A DNA stretch of 64,000 nt from Takakia lepidozioides (Eukaryota > Streptophyta > Takakiopsida > Takakiales > Takakiaceae), in assembly GCA_030704615.1 (NCBI GenBank), contig CM060731.1, positions 9,298,001 through 9,362,000 of the forward strand, written 5' to 3'. Positions within the stretch are counted from its first letter, which is position 1. Each line of letters begins with the position of its first letter. Under the pieces are notes generated by a model. The model ran no database searches, was not told where the DNA came from, and saw nothing but the letters and a program-made list of their open reading frames with translations. Positions 1 to 12,149 of this stretch are shown here, in pieces. Made by a program: the position numbers and the translations under genes.

Positions 1-472
1 TCTTGTTACGCACAATCCAAGTGAAGTCGTCTTATCTTGGGGAGGTGAATCTCGTGAATGACAGGGTGAAGGTTCTGCGCAGCTCCGTTTGCTGCGTTGG
101 AGTGTCCGGCAATCTTGCACACGGGAAGGGCAAGGGGAGTCATTGATCCTAAGCACTTCACGTGGATGAATACTAGCCAAATGTCCCTCAATCTGCATGC
201 ACAAGAAGTGCATGAAGAGTGATCGGTTGTGCACAGATAAAGCGGACTAGATTAGTGAAGGGAGGAGTATGAGTCGGGATTAATGTGACTGGAATCTTGC
301 ACCCACTGAAAAGCCAAGGGGACTGTTGGCACATGAGGTGGATTGAGTGATAGGTGACATAGAGTGAGCTTTTGTTTGCAGTCTCCAGTCTTCCATCAAG
401 CTGAGCTGATCCCAGTAGGAGTACAACACATCTGATCACACAGTATTCGTTTGCATTCGGAAGGTTTCCACC
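1..472. promoter_or_regulatory. 5' flank and probable promoter of the SUVH gene
   Basis: This stretch precedes the first ATG of the SUVH gene at 473. Minus-strand open frames of 61 and 83 codons occur here but show no recognisable domain. I see no TATA box I would defend. It most likely holds the 5' UTR and promoter. Confidence 0.4.
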
Positions 473-3400
473 ATGCCGAGCTCTTCCCCATATCTGTCTG
501 CTGCAGGCAAATTGGCGGAGATGAGACGGAGAAGTCTAGAGGAGCTCAGCAGAAGACGTCTGGAGGAGCGCACTAGAAAGCGGTCGGTGATGGAATCTCA
601 CTCGGATCAATGGGGGGGTGAAATTGTCATCGATTTGGACGATGGCGACCACCATTTCAGACAGGGAAAGAGGAGTCGGCTTTTGGCAACTCCTAGAGTG
701 TCCTCCCGCTTGGCCGATCGGAAACTGGCCCAAGAGGCAGAAGAAGTGCAAGATTTGGGGAAGGGAAAGAGGAGTCTGATCTTGCAGGCAACGAAGCTCG
801 TGAAAGAGGTTGTGGTACAAGAGATCCGCACTGAAGCGAAAGCCTGTGGTAGCCAGAGGCGTGGGAGGGTGGTAACGAAGGAGAAACGGGTTGTCGTAAA
901 GGCCAAGAAGGTGGTCGTGGATCTTAAGAACGCTGAGAAGAGTGTGGAAGGAAAGGGAAAACTCTCTTGTGGGAAGCTTAAGGAGAAGCGCCTGGAGGAT
1001 GTTGTTCTCGGATGCGGTCAGGGGTTGACAGATGATCAGAAAGTTAAAGAAACTCTCCGCACCTTTTATGCCCTCTATTTACAAGCCATCCCGGTATGAA
1101 TTAATCCTCCCATGTACTGTCTATAAGCAGTAGCAGGCGCTGGAAATGCAATGGTCTTCTGTATGATTTACAATTCTTTGATCCTCTGGGGGGGGGGGAA
1201 GGAACAAGTGATGACACTGGTAACAAAGGGTGTAAATGGAATTTGATAATAATGTGGGGCTGGGGATTGTAGGAGGAAGACAAGCGGTATGCTTTGGAGC
1301 TAGAAAGCTGGCGCAGCGGTCCTAAGCCTTCCAAAAGGCCGGATTTGAAAGCTACAAAGAAGGTGCTGCAATTTCCAGTTTGTTGGGGTAGTTTTATGGC
1401 TTGCAAGCAATTCTTCGTGCGAGATAGCAAGTGGAGGATTGGCTCTGTTAACACATTGAATCGTATGTGTTGTTCTGGCCTTGGAAGGCAAGTTTGAGAT
1501 TATGCCAATCAAATCTGTCCTCAATGATGGGGAAGCATATTGGTGATGGAAGCAGATAGAGTATCCTTGGTGTTGCTGACAGAAGTTCTGAGGCTTTGTT
1601 TTGGCCCTGGATTGCAATTGGTAGATGAAGGATAATGAAGCTGTACTGAATGCTGAGAAACGGATAGGCGTCATCCCAGGTGCACTCTCTCACCAAAGGT
1701 CACTTGCTGTTGTGCTGGTTCCTAAGAAACGCGGGACGAATAAATCTAATAGGCATTCAAGTGACGAGCTAATTCTTGCCCACACCTTAGGGCAGAGTTT
1801 TGTAATGTTTAGTTTGTTGTTGATTTCATGTTGGTTCATGTGAGACTTGTTGGAGGACCAGTTCAACTGTGAATTTTGCTGACAAGCAATTTTTTACTCT
1901 CCCTAAGCACCGTTTTGTAATGTTAATCAACCTGGCTGTTGATTCAGGTGTGCATGTCGGCCAGCATTTTCTTTCACGAACAGAGATGGTAGTCATTGGC
2001 CTTGACCACCAATGGATAAATGGCATCGACTACATTGCCCCCACAAATGTAAATCCTACTTTATTAATAAATGGATAGAACTAGAAGTCAAAATAGTCCT
2101 TACTTTCACAGCTGCTCGTCTGCATTGGTATGTTCTTGACAAATGTTACAATGAGTAGAATGTGGATGGAAAGATAGCCTTTGGTTTCCTAAATATCATT
2201 TCCTATTGTGATTATGTGATGTAGATGAGTTTTAAAGAAGGCAGTTATTTGCTTGTATTGTTGGAGAAGCAGATGCGAAAGGATGCCAAGGTAGGACTTT
2301 CAGTATTTTTGGAAAATCAGATGCCAAAGGATGTCAAGGTGAGCCTTCCAATCGCAGTAGCCATTGTGATGTCGGGAGGCTATGAAGATGATATTGACAA
2401 TTACGAAGATGTCATATACACGGGGCAAGGAGGGAACGATCTAACTGGAGATAAACGGCAAAAGCGAGATCAAGAAATGGTGAAGGGCAACTTGGCCTTA
2501 AGGGTTTGTGCTCCATCCTACATGTGGCTTGAGTTGACTATGTACTTTGTGGATTGTAATCTATTATGCATTCATACTCACGACATTTAGAGCCTTGCTT
2601 GTGCAGTATTGCATAGAGTTTGACATTCTGAATATAAAATATAAAAACAGCTGGGAGCCCTGATTTGTCCAGAATAGCATGGTGTATCATACACCTGTCC
2701 GTGTCATCCGCGGCCACAAAAGCAAGTCCAGCTATACAGGAAAGGTGTACACATATGATGGGCTGTATGAGGTGAGTCCAACCCAAGACACCAATTGCAC
2801 TGCTGATTACCATATTAGAAATTGCATTGTCGATCTTACATATACCAAATTGTATTGTTCATCTTCCATCCTTCATGTCACTGATTTCTCATTTGTCACA
2901 AATTGTGAAACTGACGTGTGGTCATGGATCCGAATACTCATCAATTCCTTCATGGCTCAGGTGGTTTTGGCCTAAATTTGCTGGTATAAAGTGGTTTTGA
3001 GCTCAGCTAGTTTTTTCAAACTCACATCACTAGTGTGATTGTTTGGCCAAGAGCTTGCCAAAACCCCAGATATGAAACCCCAATTTGAGAATGGATGGTC
3101 TCCTGGCAGGTGACCGGGCACTGGGCAGAAAAAGGTATCTCAGGATTCAGAGTCTTCAAGTACAAACTCCACCGCCTGCCAGGACAACCCACTCTTACTA
3201 GCAGCCAGGTATGAAACCATAACAAGGATTATATTTTCTTCATGATGTGCTGCTATGGTGTTGAAATGATATTCTGCCTTGCCAAACCGTTCAGTAGCAG
3301 GGAATCTTTCCTACTATTACCAACATGGAGGGGTGGTAGCATGATGTTCTAATTGAATCAGTCTAGCAGCTTCATCACAATTAGAGGTATGTTTCCAGTA

Positions 3401-6400
3401 GCTTCATGGATGATACCATGTGGACCTCGCACTAACTGAGCAGTCCATTGGTCTCGTACTCAGACTCCACACCTGAGGTACATAATGAAGACAAATACAA
3501 GTATAATAGGAAGAAGACCACTAATTTTGAGAAATGCATGGATGTGCATGTATATGAGAAAGTAACGATTTACCATGGATCCCATAAAGCAAGAGACTTC
3601 CAATAATCTCTAACGCTTTGATATAATTGGCTTCTGCACGTACAATAGGTGCATTTTGTCCGAGGAAAGCGTCCAACCGCTGAGCTAAGAGGGTAAGAAC
3701 AAGCCGCTCCACCCTTCTCCTCCAATACAAACAATGTCATACTGTTGCCACTGTACTTTCGAGAGAGATTCAATACATAAGTTTGAAAAATACTCAATTG
3801 GTTACTTTGATATAAGTTTGTTGTCCCTTTATCATACAACTTGATTGTTTGAGGCATTCAATTATGAAGATTCAAACTATGTAACTGTTTGGCTTCATTT
3901 GGCACTCTTCATCTTCGGCCAACAATTGAGGTTTGTTACGTTTGGTGCTCAAGGCATTCCTCTATGAAGAGTAGAAATGTGTAGCTGCGTACGTTGATGA
4001 GGCACATTTTAGAGATTGTTGTTGGTAGTTTTGTTGCTGAAGGCACTCTACGTATATCATTTTGCATAGGTCCTATAGGGCAAATGTATAAGCTTCTTTA
4101 CTTCTTCCTATTATAACCTCCTTTGGCTTCCTTTTGATCAGTTCCGCTTGATATAAAGTGCTTTATCACTGTCCTCAGGCCCCCCTAGGCAGAGACTACT
4201 GCAGGTGGAGCAGTTTGGCCTTGGACCAAACTTCCATGGACTCACTATGTGTTGGAACCATTGCAATTAAACCATGTCAAAAGAATGGCAAAAAATGGCC
4301 TCCACGTGTCCCATGTGCATATTCTGCTAACCAAATGTAAATTGCATTAAATTCTTTATGTTACTAACCTACGTGCTCAACTGAATGGAATGCTACTTAT
4401 TTGTTTTTGTAGGCTTGTGTCGAAGGACATCTCCAATGGTCTTGAACGCATCCCAGTGCCTGCCTCCAACGTGATCGATACTCCACGATGTATTCCGACT
4501 GGTATGTCTCACATATTGTTCTTCATGTAGTTTAATGTTCTTCTGGTCTCAACGGAGCCCACTCCCAAAAGGGTACAGTAACCATTCATGAGCCTCTTAT
4601 GGTTCCGTTTACAATTAAGTTCCTGTGTTGGCCAAAGTGGGCAATACCCACTAGGCTAAGAGGCTTTACGTATGCTCCTCTCTGAATCTCTCAAAACCCT
4701 GGAGTGAACCCCGACGTAAGGCTCCAGAAGGGTTAGTCACCTGCCAGTCAATGGCCATAAGCCTATGGACAGCCAACATTAGCAGGACACGACATGTTCT
4801 CTCTCTCACACACTTGTAGGTCACCTCTGGAGATTTTCCAGAGACGTCGAAATGTTTTACCGATTTCCTGTGGATTTGAACATGTCGAAAGGGTATGTGA
4901 GATTTGGCAACAATCTGCAAATGTCTTGAATACCCAATTGACTAGTTAGCTGTAGGATGGGACCATGTAGTCGATTGGGGATGGTAAGGGATAGAGGGAG
5001 GAGGCCCTATCTTTTCTTATGTCAAGTATTAAGCTCTTACCTTTTTTTTTTTTTCTTAATGGAAACTGTCTTTTCCAGGATATGAATACAAGAACAAGGT
5101 TCAATGGGCAGACGATGTCAAGAAGCCCCCACCTGCTAAGGGCTGCAATTGCAGAGGCTCATGTGCTAATTCCAAAAGTTGTGCATGTGCACGCTTGAAT
5201 GGTAACTCAATTCCTTACGTTTCCAACCACGGTGGAAGGTACGTAATGCATTGTCCTCGTGGTGGTGGTCTTTCAAATGGAGAAACATCCTAAATGCTTG
5301 TGATATTCAGTTACTCTAATGTACTCTCTAGAAAACAGACCAATCATTGGCCCTTTCCACTACTGATCACGTTCTTCTATCTTCCATCTTGAACTTACAT
5401 CCTCTTGGTCCCTGAAACCAAAAGCACTCATTTCAACACATGGTGTATGCAGATTAATGAAAGCCATGGATGTTGTATATGAGTGTGGTCCTGGTTGTGG
5501 TTGTGATTCGAGCTGCATCAATCGCACAAGCCAAAATGGCCTCAAATACAGACTGGAGGTAACGTGGCTTGCTGTTTGTCCATTTCCAGCATGCAAGTTA
5601 AGAGCATTTAAGGAGGTTGTGTACTGTGAATAGTTCTTCTTCATTCCTACCATTATTTTCAAGAATGATGTAGAAATGACTTGAATTTTACCCATATGAT
5701 AGCGTGGAAAAATCTGAAGGACTGCTGATATGATTGGAATGGGATGTTTATAGGTCTTCAAAACAGCTACCAAGGGATGGGCTGTCCGTTCATTGGATTC
5801 TATTCCACCAGGAGCCCCTATTTGTGAGTACATTGGGCTGCTTAGGCGGAATGATGAAACCCTAGAGAGCATGCTTGACAACAGTTTCATCTTTGAGCTT
5901 GACTGTGTGCAAACAATGTGCGGCATAGATGGCCGGCAAGTAAGAACTTCTCTCTTTCTCCATGTTAATCTATGTATGTGATGTTCACTAGTTCATATCA
6001 GAAGCTATATGCTCTTCCATCAATGGATTTATTGCTGTTTACCTTCAGAAAGTGCTTGCTAGCTTGGTCCATTGGTGCTTTTGGCTTTATTTCAGTCCCT
6101 CTCACTATTCCAAGATTATCAGTGTTCTTCATCTCAGTGGTTGTCTTATCCTCCTTGTGATAGTTGTTAATGAAAGTATAAGTTCTCCACTGACATAGAT
6201 ATGTATGGATCTAGATCCAGATAATTAGGGGATAATCATGTCTTGTTTGCTTCTTGTATTTGTAATATTGTAGAAGCGGTGGGGCCATGTGTCCACATTG
6301 TGGGACAATCACACTGACATCTCAAGAGATGAGGTCGTGAGGGAAGGAAATCATCCTGCCTATGTATTAGATGCTGGGAAAGTTGGAGGTGTCTCTCGCT

Positions 6401-7078
6401 TCATCAACCATAGTTGTGAACCCAATGTGTTTATTCAATGTGTTTTGAGCGAACACCATGATATCACAATGCCTCGCATTGTGATGTTTGCTGCTGACAA
6501 CATTCTGCCTTCGGATGTGAGTTTCTACATGACTTACATGGTTGTCTGTATTGCACTCTTATCCGTAAATTGATTTGTTTGTTTTCTACTAATGACATTC
6601 CTACGTGTTGTGATGTTTCTTAGAAATTACATTCCTCACTTGGAAATATGCTTCCATATGATTTTGGTCGGCAATTGTTCTGGCTATTTCGCATTGATGT
6701 CCATACATAACCAGATGTTAGACATTTTCAATCCTACATCAATTTGACCAAATAGAACCATCCCATGCACTTAATACTTGCTTTTCAAGTTCACTATGGC
6801 TAGCTATTAGGTACCCTAGGAAAATTATGGGAGAGTAGTCATTGGTCAACTAACAGTTTACAGTTCGAGCCTATAACCTTTGGATTTTGGGGAGGATGGC
6901 GGTGACCTATGGAATGGGGGTATCATCACATTGGAGCTAACTGCTTTTTATTTGTGGCATGTAGGAGTTGACCTATGACTATGGGTACGCATTGAACAGT
7001 GTCGTGGCTGCAGATGGGACTGTGAAGGAAATGCCATGTCACTGTGGCGCCTTGACATGTCGGAAGCGCATGTACTAG
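473..7078 (+). CDS. SUVH4/KRYPTONITE-like histone H3K9 methyltransferase (SRA, pre-SET, SET, post-SET), 14 exons
   Basis: Exons: 473-1093, 1273-1362, 1625-1679, 1948-2048, 2225-2503, 2673-2771, 3110-3208, 4179-4204 (tentative), 4413-4501, 5079-5238, 5453-5558, 5754-5939, 6274-6516, 6965-7078. The joins are in phase and give 755 residues. The N-terminal ~210 residues are Lys/Arg-rich and not conserved. An SRA domain follows, with the motifs GGYEDD and YTGQGGN (exon 5) and VYTYDGLYE (exon 6). Pre-SET has nine cysteines across GCNCRGSC, CAC and ECGPGCGC. SET carries RFINHSCEPN (exon 13) and ELTYDYGYAL (exon 14). The C-terminus CHCGALTCRKRMY is the post-SET zinc site and resembles SUVH4/KYP more than SUVH5/6. 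In this family SRA binds methylated cytosine and SET methylates H3K9, coupling DNA and histone methylation in the nucleus. Oddities are the internal repeat in exon 5 and the very short exon 8. Family assignment is firm; the SUVH4 subclass is an inference. Confidence 0.93.
2268..2351 (+). repeat. 46 bp offset internal tandem repeat inside SUVH exon 5
   Basis: Two related units start at 2268 and 2314. They encode KQMRKDAKVGLSV and NQMPKDVKVSLPI. The second unit leads into the conserved SRA sequence LPIAVAIVMSGGYEDD, so the first looks like an added copy lengthening the loop between GIDYIAP and the SRA core. Both units end in donor-like sites (AAG followed by gtagga or gtgagc), so alternative splicing is possible. 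Confidence 0.6.
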
Positions 7079-7124
7079 TTTTCTTTTAACCCTCACATTG
7101 AAGGGTTCTTACACAGCCTTGCTC

Positions 7125-7255
7125 ATGGCTGCAGATGGGACTACAAGAAATGTTTTGCTACTGTGGGGCTTTTACATGTAGGAAGTACATGTACTAGTTT
7201 TGTGGGTATTTTTGTAAGGCCCTCACATATTGAAGGGTTCTTTGTTCTTACACAT
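7125..7255 (+). pseudogene. degenerate tandem copy of the SUVH terminal (post-SET) exon and 3' UTR
   Basis: The 121 bp from 7004 (GTGGCTGCAGATGGGACT) through the stop codon and the 3' UTR motif cctcacattgaagggttctt is repeated from 7125. The second copy still spells CYCGAFTCRKYMY plus a stop in one frame, keeping the three zinc-binding cysteines. It is two bases short just upstream, so it cannot be read in the frame of the original exon. It begins at a splice-acceptor-like ggctgcag. It is probably a non-functional duplication lying in the 3' UTR or just downstream. Confidence 0.75.
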
Positions 7256-10200
7256 CATTTTTAGTTCACTAAACCCTGATCAGCTTTTTGCAACTCTACA
7301 AAGAGGTTGGTGAACACAATACTAGTACCTATGTTCATTCTTGTGTGTGATAGTGTTTATAACCCACCATCCGTTGGCAGTTAGCTTCATGTGAATAGAA
7401 GGATAAGTGCAAGTTGCTTAGGAAGATGTGACAACTTTTGGCAAGTGACTACTCTTGATCCATTTGAACAATTGTCTAGTCATTTTATTGATCTTTGAGA
7501 CTACTCACTATACTTGTGATTTGAACTAGACTGAGATACCACGTGCTTAAGCTTGTTTTGTTACAAGGTGATGTACTCGTGTTTCATTCGAAGGTACCAA
7601 ATAACATATCCCAATAAAGTTATCCGGAAAGGGTCAAAAGAGTATGGCCAAAACTCGGTATGAAACTCGAGACTCAGGATCAAGCGGAACAACTAGAATA
7701 AAACACGGGACCAAACTGCCAGGACTAGGAAAATGGGGGTGGCAGGAGTTTGGTGCCGAGTTTTGATAGTCGTCGAGGCGGAGGTGGTCGGAGCTCGTGA
7801 GCTCGTGCCATAGCAGCGGTTGCCCTCATCCCCAGTTTATGATTTGGTGCCCTCTTTTCTGACTTCGTGCTCAGTTTTCTGCACTTTACGGATTAACTCA
7901 AACTCAGGATGAAACCCGTACCTCGGGTCCAAACAGGGTACCAAACTCAGGCTCACTTTACGGATAACTCTAATGTCATAGCTTCAATTTATCTGACTTT
8001 TGGTACTAGAGATGTAGTTGGCCAAGGCTGTGTCCCAAGTCTGGGTTAAACCGGTTTCTCTCATTTGCTTTCCCAGTTAACCATACTATCTTTTTGTCCT
8101 CCGGTGTAAATTAGGTGCAGACATTATAATTTTACCCACAATGTTTAAAGGTGCATTCTAACTTGTGTTGCTTCTAGTTAGGATTCACACTAGTGGATGT
8201 TTTGGTCGATAATATCTTGCAAGTTTTTTTGATAGTTCGCTTTCCCATGCACTATTGAAGTATTCACTCTTGAAGATTTAGGCCAGGTTCCATGAGCATT
8301 CCCACTCACACCCCCCTCATGATTGCCCCAAAGAGGAATAAACTTTAGGCCTCTTGTAGAGAGTCTGAAATCAGACGGTCTTTTCAACAAAAAATTCTCT
8401 TTCTTGGTGTACATAGCTACTGTATTTTTGGAAATCGTACATTGTACCCTCAATCAAAAGTTGTTGTTACAAATAACAGAAGTTTATCTTTCTCATTAAA
8501 ATATGATTGTGGGCTGTCTCCCCTCCCAGGTTTCCTTTTAAATAAAAAAACAAATATATATATATATATATATATGTATGGTGCAAGGCTTTTTCCTTTT
8601 AGTGGTCCTGAAGTTAAGTTTGTTTTGTTGTTGTTCTCAAATTTTTCTCCTTTTCCAAAGGCTTGATAGTTGTTTGACTGCACAGTTGCAGCCAATGCAA
8701 TATGAAACAATACAAGCAAGAGGTCCAATCGACTGAGGCCCAAGTGTCATCCTAGTAGAATGCATTACAATTGTGTATGCTAAGTATGCAATGTGGATAT
8801 GTATTAGTGATTGTACAATGTCTTTACTACGTATACACAAACAAATGTTTTGAGTGGTGCTTGAGACCAGTAAAGATTAAGTAAAAACATGACCTTCGTC
8901 ATGAGTATTTACATACTTAGCAAAGTCACGGCACCAAAGCATACACAACCAGCTAGAAGGCTTAAACTGAGGACTGGATAAAACTCTGGATAAAACTCTC
9001 TCTCGGTTCATTGCGGCGGCCCAGAAGACTTTCCTCCTATGCAGATGTCTCATTTGGGCTATAGTTTTAGCATTCCACCTGCACGGCTTAAACCACTTTA
9101 GCCTTGGTAGACAACATGCCCTTTTGTCCCTGGCAAAAAGCCTTCTCTGCTGCACTACTTGCCATCCTAAAGACTTCTATTCTTCCAATTCGGTGGCTGT
9201 CCATAATCATAACCCACCCTCCCAATCCAGATTTCTGTGCTTCAAATTTTGTGGCTTGTGCAAAACCACACATGGTGGTTTGATTCTTAACCAGGGACCT
9301 GCAACATTTTCATGCAACATTAAAAACAAGCACAACCACTTTAACACAAATCTTCATCCATACTCATTGTAGTCTCCGTGGCAGTCAATGCATTTGACAA
9401 TTTGGTGACCTATCACATTCCACATCCACACTATCCGCATAGTTAAACTACATTTGTAAAAAGACATATATTGTATGCAAATCCTGGAGTTAATAAGTGT
9501 TGCTTGAATAGAACTTCCAGTTGATACTAATTATACCTCCCTCATTGCGCTATAAGGGCAATGGAGAGATTGCAATTCACCTGGTGCTACATATTAATAA
9601 GATATGGTGATCACGAACACAACAAGGAGGAAAAGGTAGATCATACATACCCATGCTTCAAGCCATTGAGCGCCTTCGACACTATGAAGTGCACAACCAG
9701 CAGTACTGCCATCAGTGAGGGCAGTTTTAATTCACAATCATCCAGCAGTTGGTACTAGAGTTCACTAGAAATGCACCTGCCAAGCCACCCCAATAGCCAT
9801 TAGAGAGCATTACCTCCCATAACATGACATTCCAACACATGTCTAAGCTACTTCATACAAAAAAACATCATCTACGAAACTTTGGGGACAAGACACGTTC
9901 TTGTCTTTCTCATTGATCTCTTCATCAATTTATTTCATCTCCATGCGGAACTTTCCTGCAGTATTGCTCTATAGTACAAATTTACTGAATCTTCATTGTT
10001 GCTATATGCCTGTTGGCACTACTTGATCTGTACTACCATTAATATGTGTGACTTTCTGCTTCTATTACTCACTTGTTCAATTGTTTCCAATGAGGTCAAA
10101 CAAAGCACTACTTTGGCCATTGGATTGTCTACATGCACTTACTCACATGTTGTTGCGCTAGCTTGCACAAACCATAGTGTTGTAGAGCTACACCAACAGA

Positions 10201-10641
10201 GCAGGGCCTTGTCCTGCTTAGAGAAAGCTGTCAGAAGTCCACAACCATGGAAAAAGTAGCCTATCTCTACTGCAACTGTATCTGGCGGTTTGTTATTACC
10301 TCATCTCATGGTGCAAAGAACTTCTGGTACCTCAAGGAAGCTTCTTTCACTTAACATGCGGCATGTAAATATATTGGCTATAAGTAGGAGGTACTGACAT
10401 TACTGCTCCACTAAGTTGACACAAAGCTGTCCTTTTGGTCTGCACTATGAGGTTGCTTATGCCTTAAGGCTTGTAAAGACTAAATTCAAAGAGGCACCTA
10501 GGGTGCCCTAATAATCCAGACATGGAAATTTACAGTAGTAGCATTTTATATCCATTTTGTCGTGGTGGAGACTAAGCTCTCCCTGGGCATTGGCACAGAA
10601 AAGAGAAGGTGGTTAGCCTAGCAAGAGAGTATTCCCTGCAG
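7256..10641. other. intergenic stretch, no gene supported
   Basis: No conserved domain could be read on either strand. There is an (AT)n microsatellite near 8554-8576. Around 7640-7960 short phrases of the type aaactcggtatgaaactc recur in both orientations, including an imperfect ~20 bp inverted pair at about 7650 and 7750. Two overlapping minus-strand open frames at 8877-9273 look mildly protein-like but match nothing I recognise. Confidence 0.4.
8554..8576. repeat. (AT)n microsatellite
   Basis: A run of about eleven AT units follows an A-rich stretch. It is simple-sequence DNA with no further evidence of function. Confidence 0.85.
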
Positions 10642-11725
10642 CTATAAAGAAGGTAGGGGGTTTGAAGGAGCGACATGGTCACACTTCATTGTCCACTCAC
10701 TAATCACAGTGTGCAACTCATCAATACTATCAGTTTGCTGTACATCGAGCTGGGTCTTACTGCAGAATATGTTTTGCAAGTGTTGTAAAACCATGAGAAC
10801 AGATATGACAAAGGCATCCACCTCATATCCACTGCTTGAAAAGGAGACTGCAAGAGGAGAAGTGAGTGGTGTCAACCTTTGGTCACCTCCATGGCTTTGC
10901 CCATATGATGAGTTCCAATAGCTAGACACTGTCCAGAAACTTGCAGGAAGAGAAAGGCCTGAAAAATGCAATGCTGCAGCTGAAAGAAGATGTCCATCCA
11001 GCACACAACCAGAAAAAAGCTGAGAAGTTTTTGAGGTAGTAGACAGAGATAGGAGGGAGTAAAAGAAGATCACGTTACACTTCAAATTATTGGATCGAAC
11101 TTGGCTGGAATGACAAGGACCATATATGTTACCTCCTCTGCGTGGAAGTGGATTACCACCATCGTCAGCTACCTCCTCCGCCCATCCACTGTATACACGC
11201 AATAGCACTGCGACCGCTGTCCCAATCTTGCCCTCTCCCACCTGGGCCAGCCAGGTACTCTACCACAGCTACATCACCTAGAGCTTCCTACTCCAACCTG
11301 CAATGAATCAAGCAATTGAGCGAAACCACCAGCGGCAAGCATGAGGCATCTCCCTTATTTCTCAGTATCGCCTTTTCGGCTCTCACATGGCCGAGCCCAG
11401 CTGCAGATCCCATCCTCTCATTCCCTCCCACCACCACTTCAACCACGGATGTCACTCCAGACGAGCTGATTTTCAGCAGTGCATCATCAATACCCACAGA
11501 GAGTACTTCAGTCTTTGTCCATCAATCAAAATCTGGGGCCATGCACCAACAAGGCCATAAATCCCCTCTGTCACTCGACCTTGCCAGCTCCACAACCCAC
11601 ATGCTGCAGCGTAACCAAAAATACGCCAAAGATTCCTTCTCAATATAAGAAGAGCATGAACACATACAAATCCTACTGAGGAATGCAGTGAAGCGAGGTG
11701 ATGCTTCCTGCGAGGCCAAACGCAA
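10642..11725 (-). other. possible minus-strand coding region, unidentified
   Basis: Several minus-strand stretches here look more protein-like than average. They include a 199-codon frame at 10642-11241 and a frame at 11288-11725 that is open except for a single in-frame TGA near 11520. Splice-like signals are present, for example an acceptor ttcattgcag near 11297. No domain is recognisable and I could not build a consistent exon chain. The region lies head-to-head with the WRKY gene, so it could be a divergent gene, a decayed gene, or chance. Confidence 0.22.
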
Positions 11726-12149
11726 AAGCAGCTTCCTGGGGATGCGGTCTCTTAGCAGCGCCCTCCACGTCTAGATGTCTAGATGCTCGATAGACTAACG
11801 GACGGATGAATGACGTTCATTCATTTTCCTCGATAGGCATCAAAGCGATGCAGAGCATTGCGTTCTTCATCGCTCCTGCTGCACACTAGCCCTAGAAATT
11901 CCTGAGCTTGATGAGAGAGGGAGAGTGAGAGTGATGGGTGTTTGCATCTGATTTCTCTGTAATCTCTGTAAGTGTGCGTGTGGAGCTCTAGGAAATCAGC
12001 AAGTTACTACAGACAATGAAGTGTTGTGCAGATTCGCCCGGATAGAATAGGCGGTACTTGCTGTGCGATTTGAGACTTTTCAGAGGGGGACTGTAAAAGC
12101 GTCGTCTTTGGCACGGAATCAGGGTTAGATATTCTGCCTATGCTGTGTA
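11726..12149. promoter_or_regulatory. 5' flank and probable promoter/5' UTR of the WRKY gene
   Basis: This segment lies upstream of the WRKY ATG at 12150. It includes an AG-rich tract (gagagagggagagtgagagtgatg) near 11912-11937, typical of plant 5' UTRs. I did not find a clear W-box cluster. Confidence 0.4.

Noticed and set aside
536-906. Minus-strand frames across SUVH exon 1
   Set aside because: They are antisense shadows of the coding exon with no domain.
4540-4670. Third SINE copy on the minus strand in a SUVH intron (TTAGCCTAGTGGGTATTGC)
   Set aside because: The A-box-like phrase is suggestive but the B box is poor and the body does not align with the other two copies.
7640-7960. Small inverted-repeat element
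   Set aside because: The ~20 bp inverted pair is imperfect and no target duplication or defined ends could be found.
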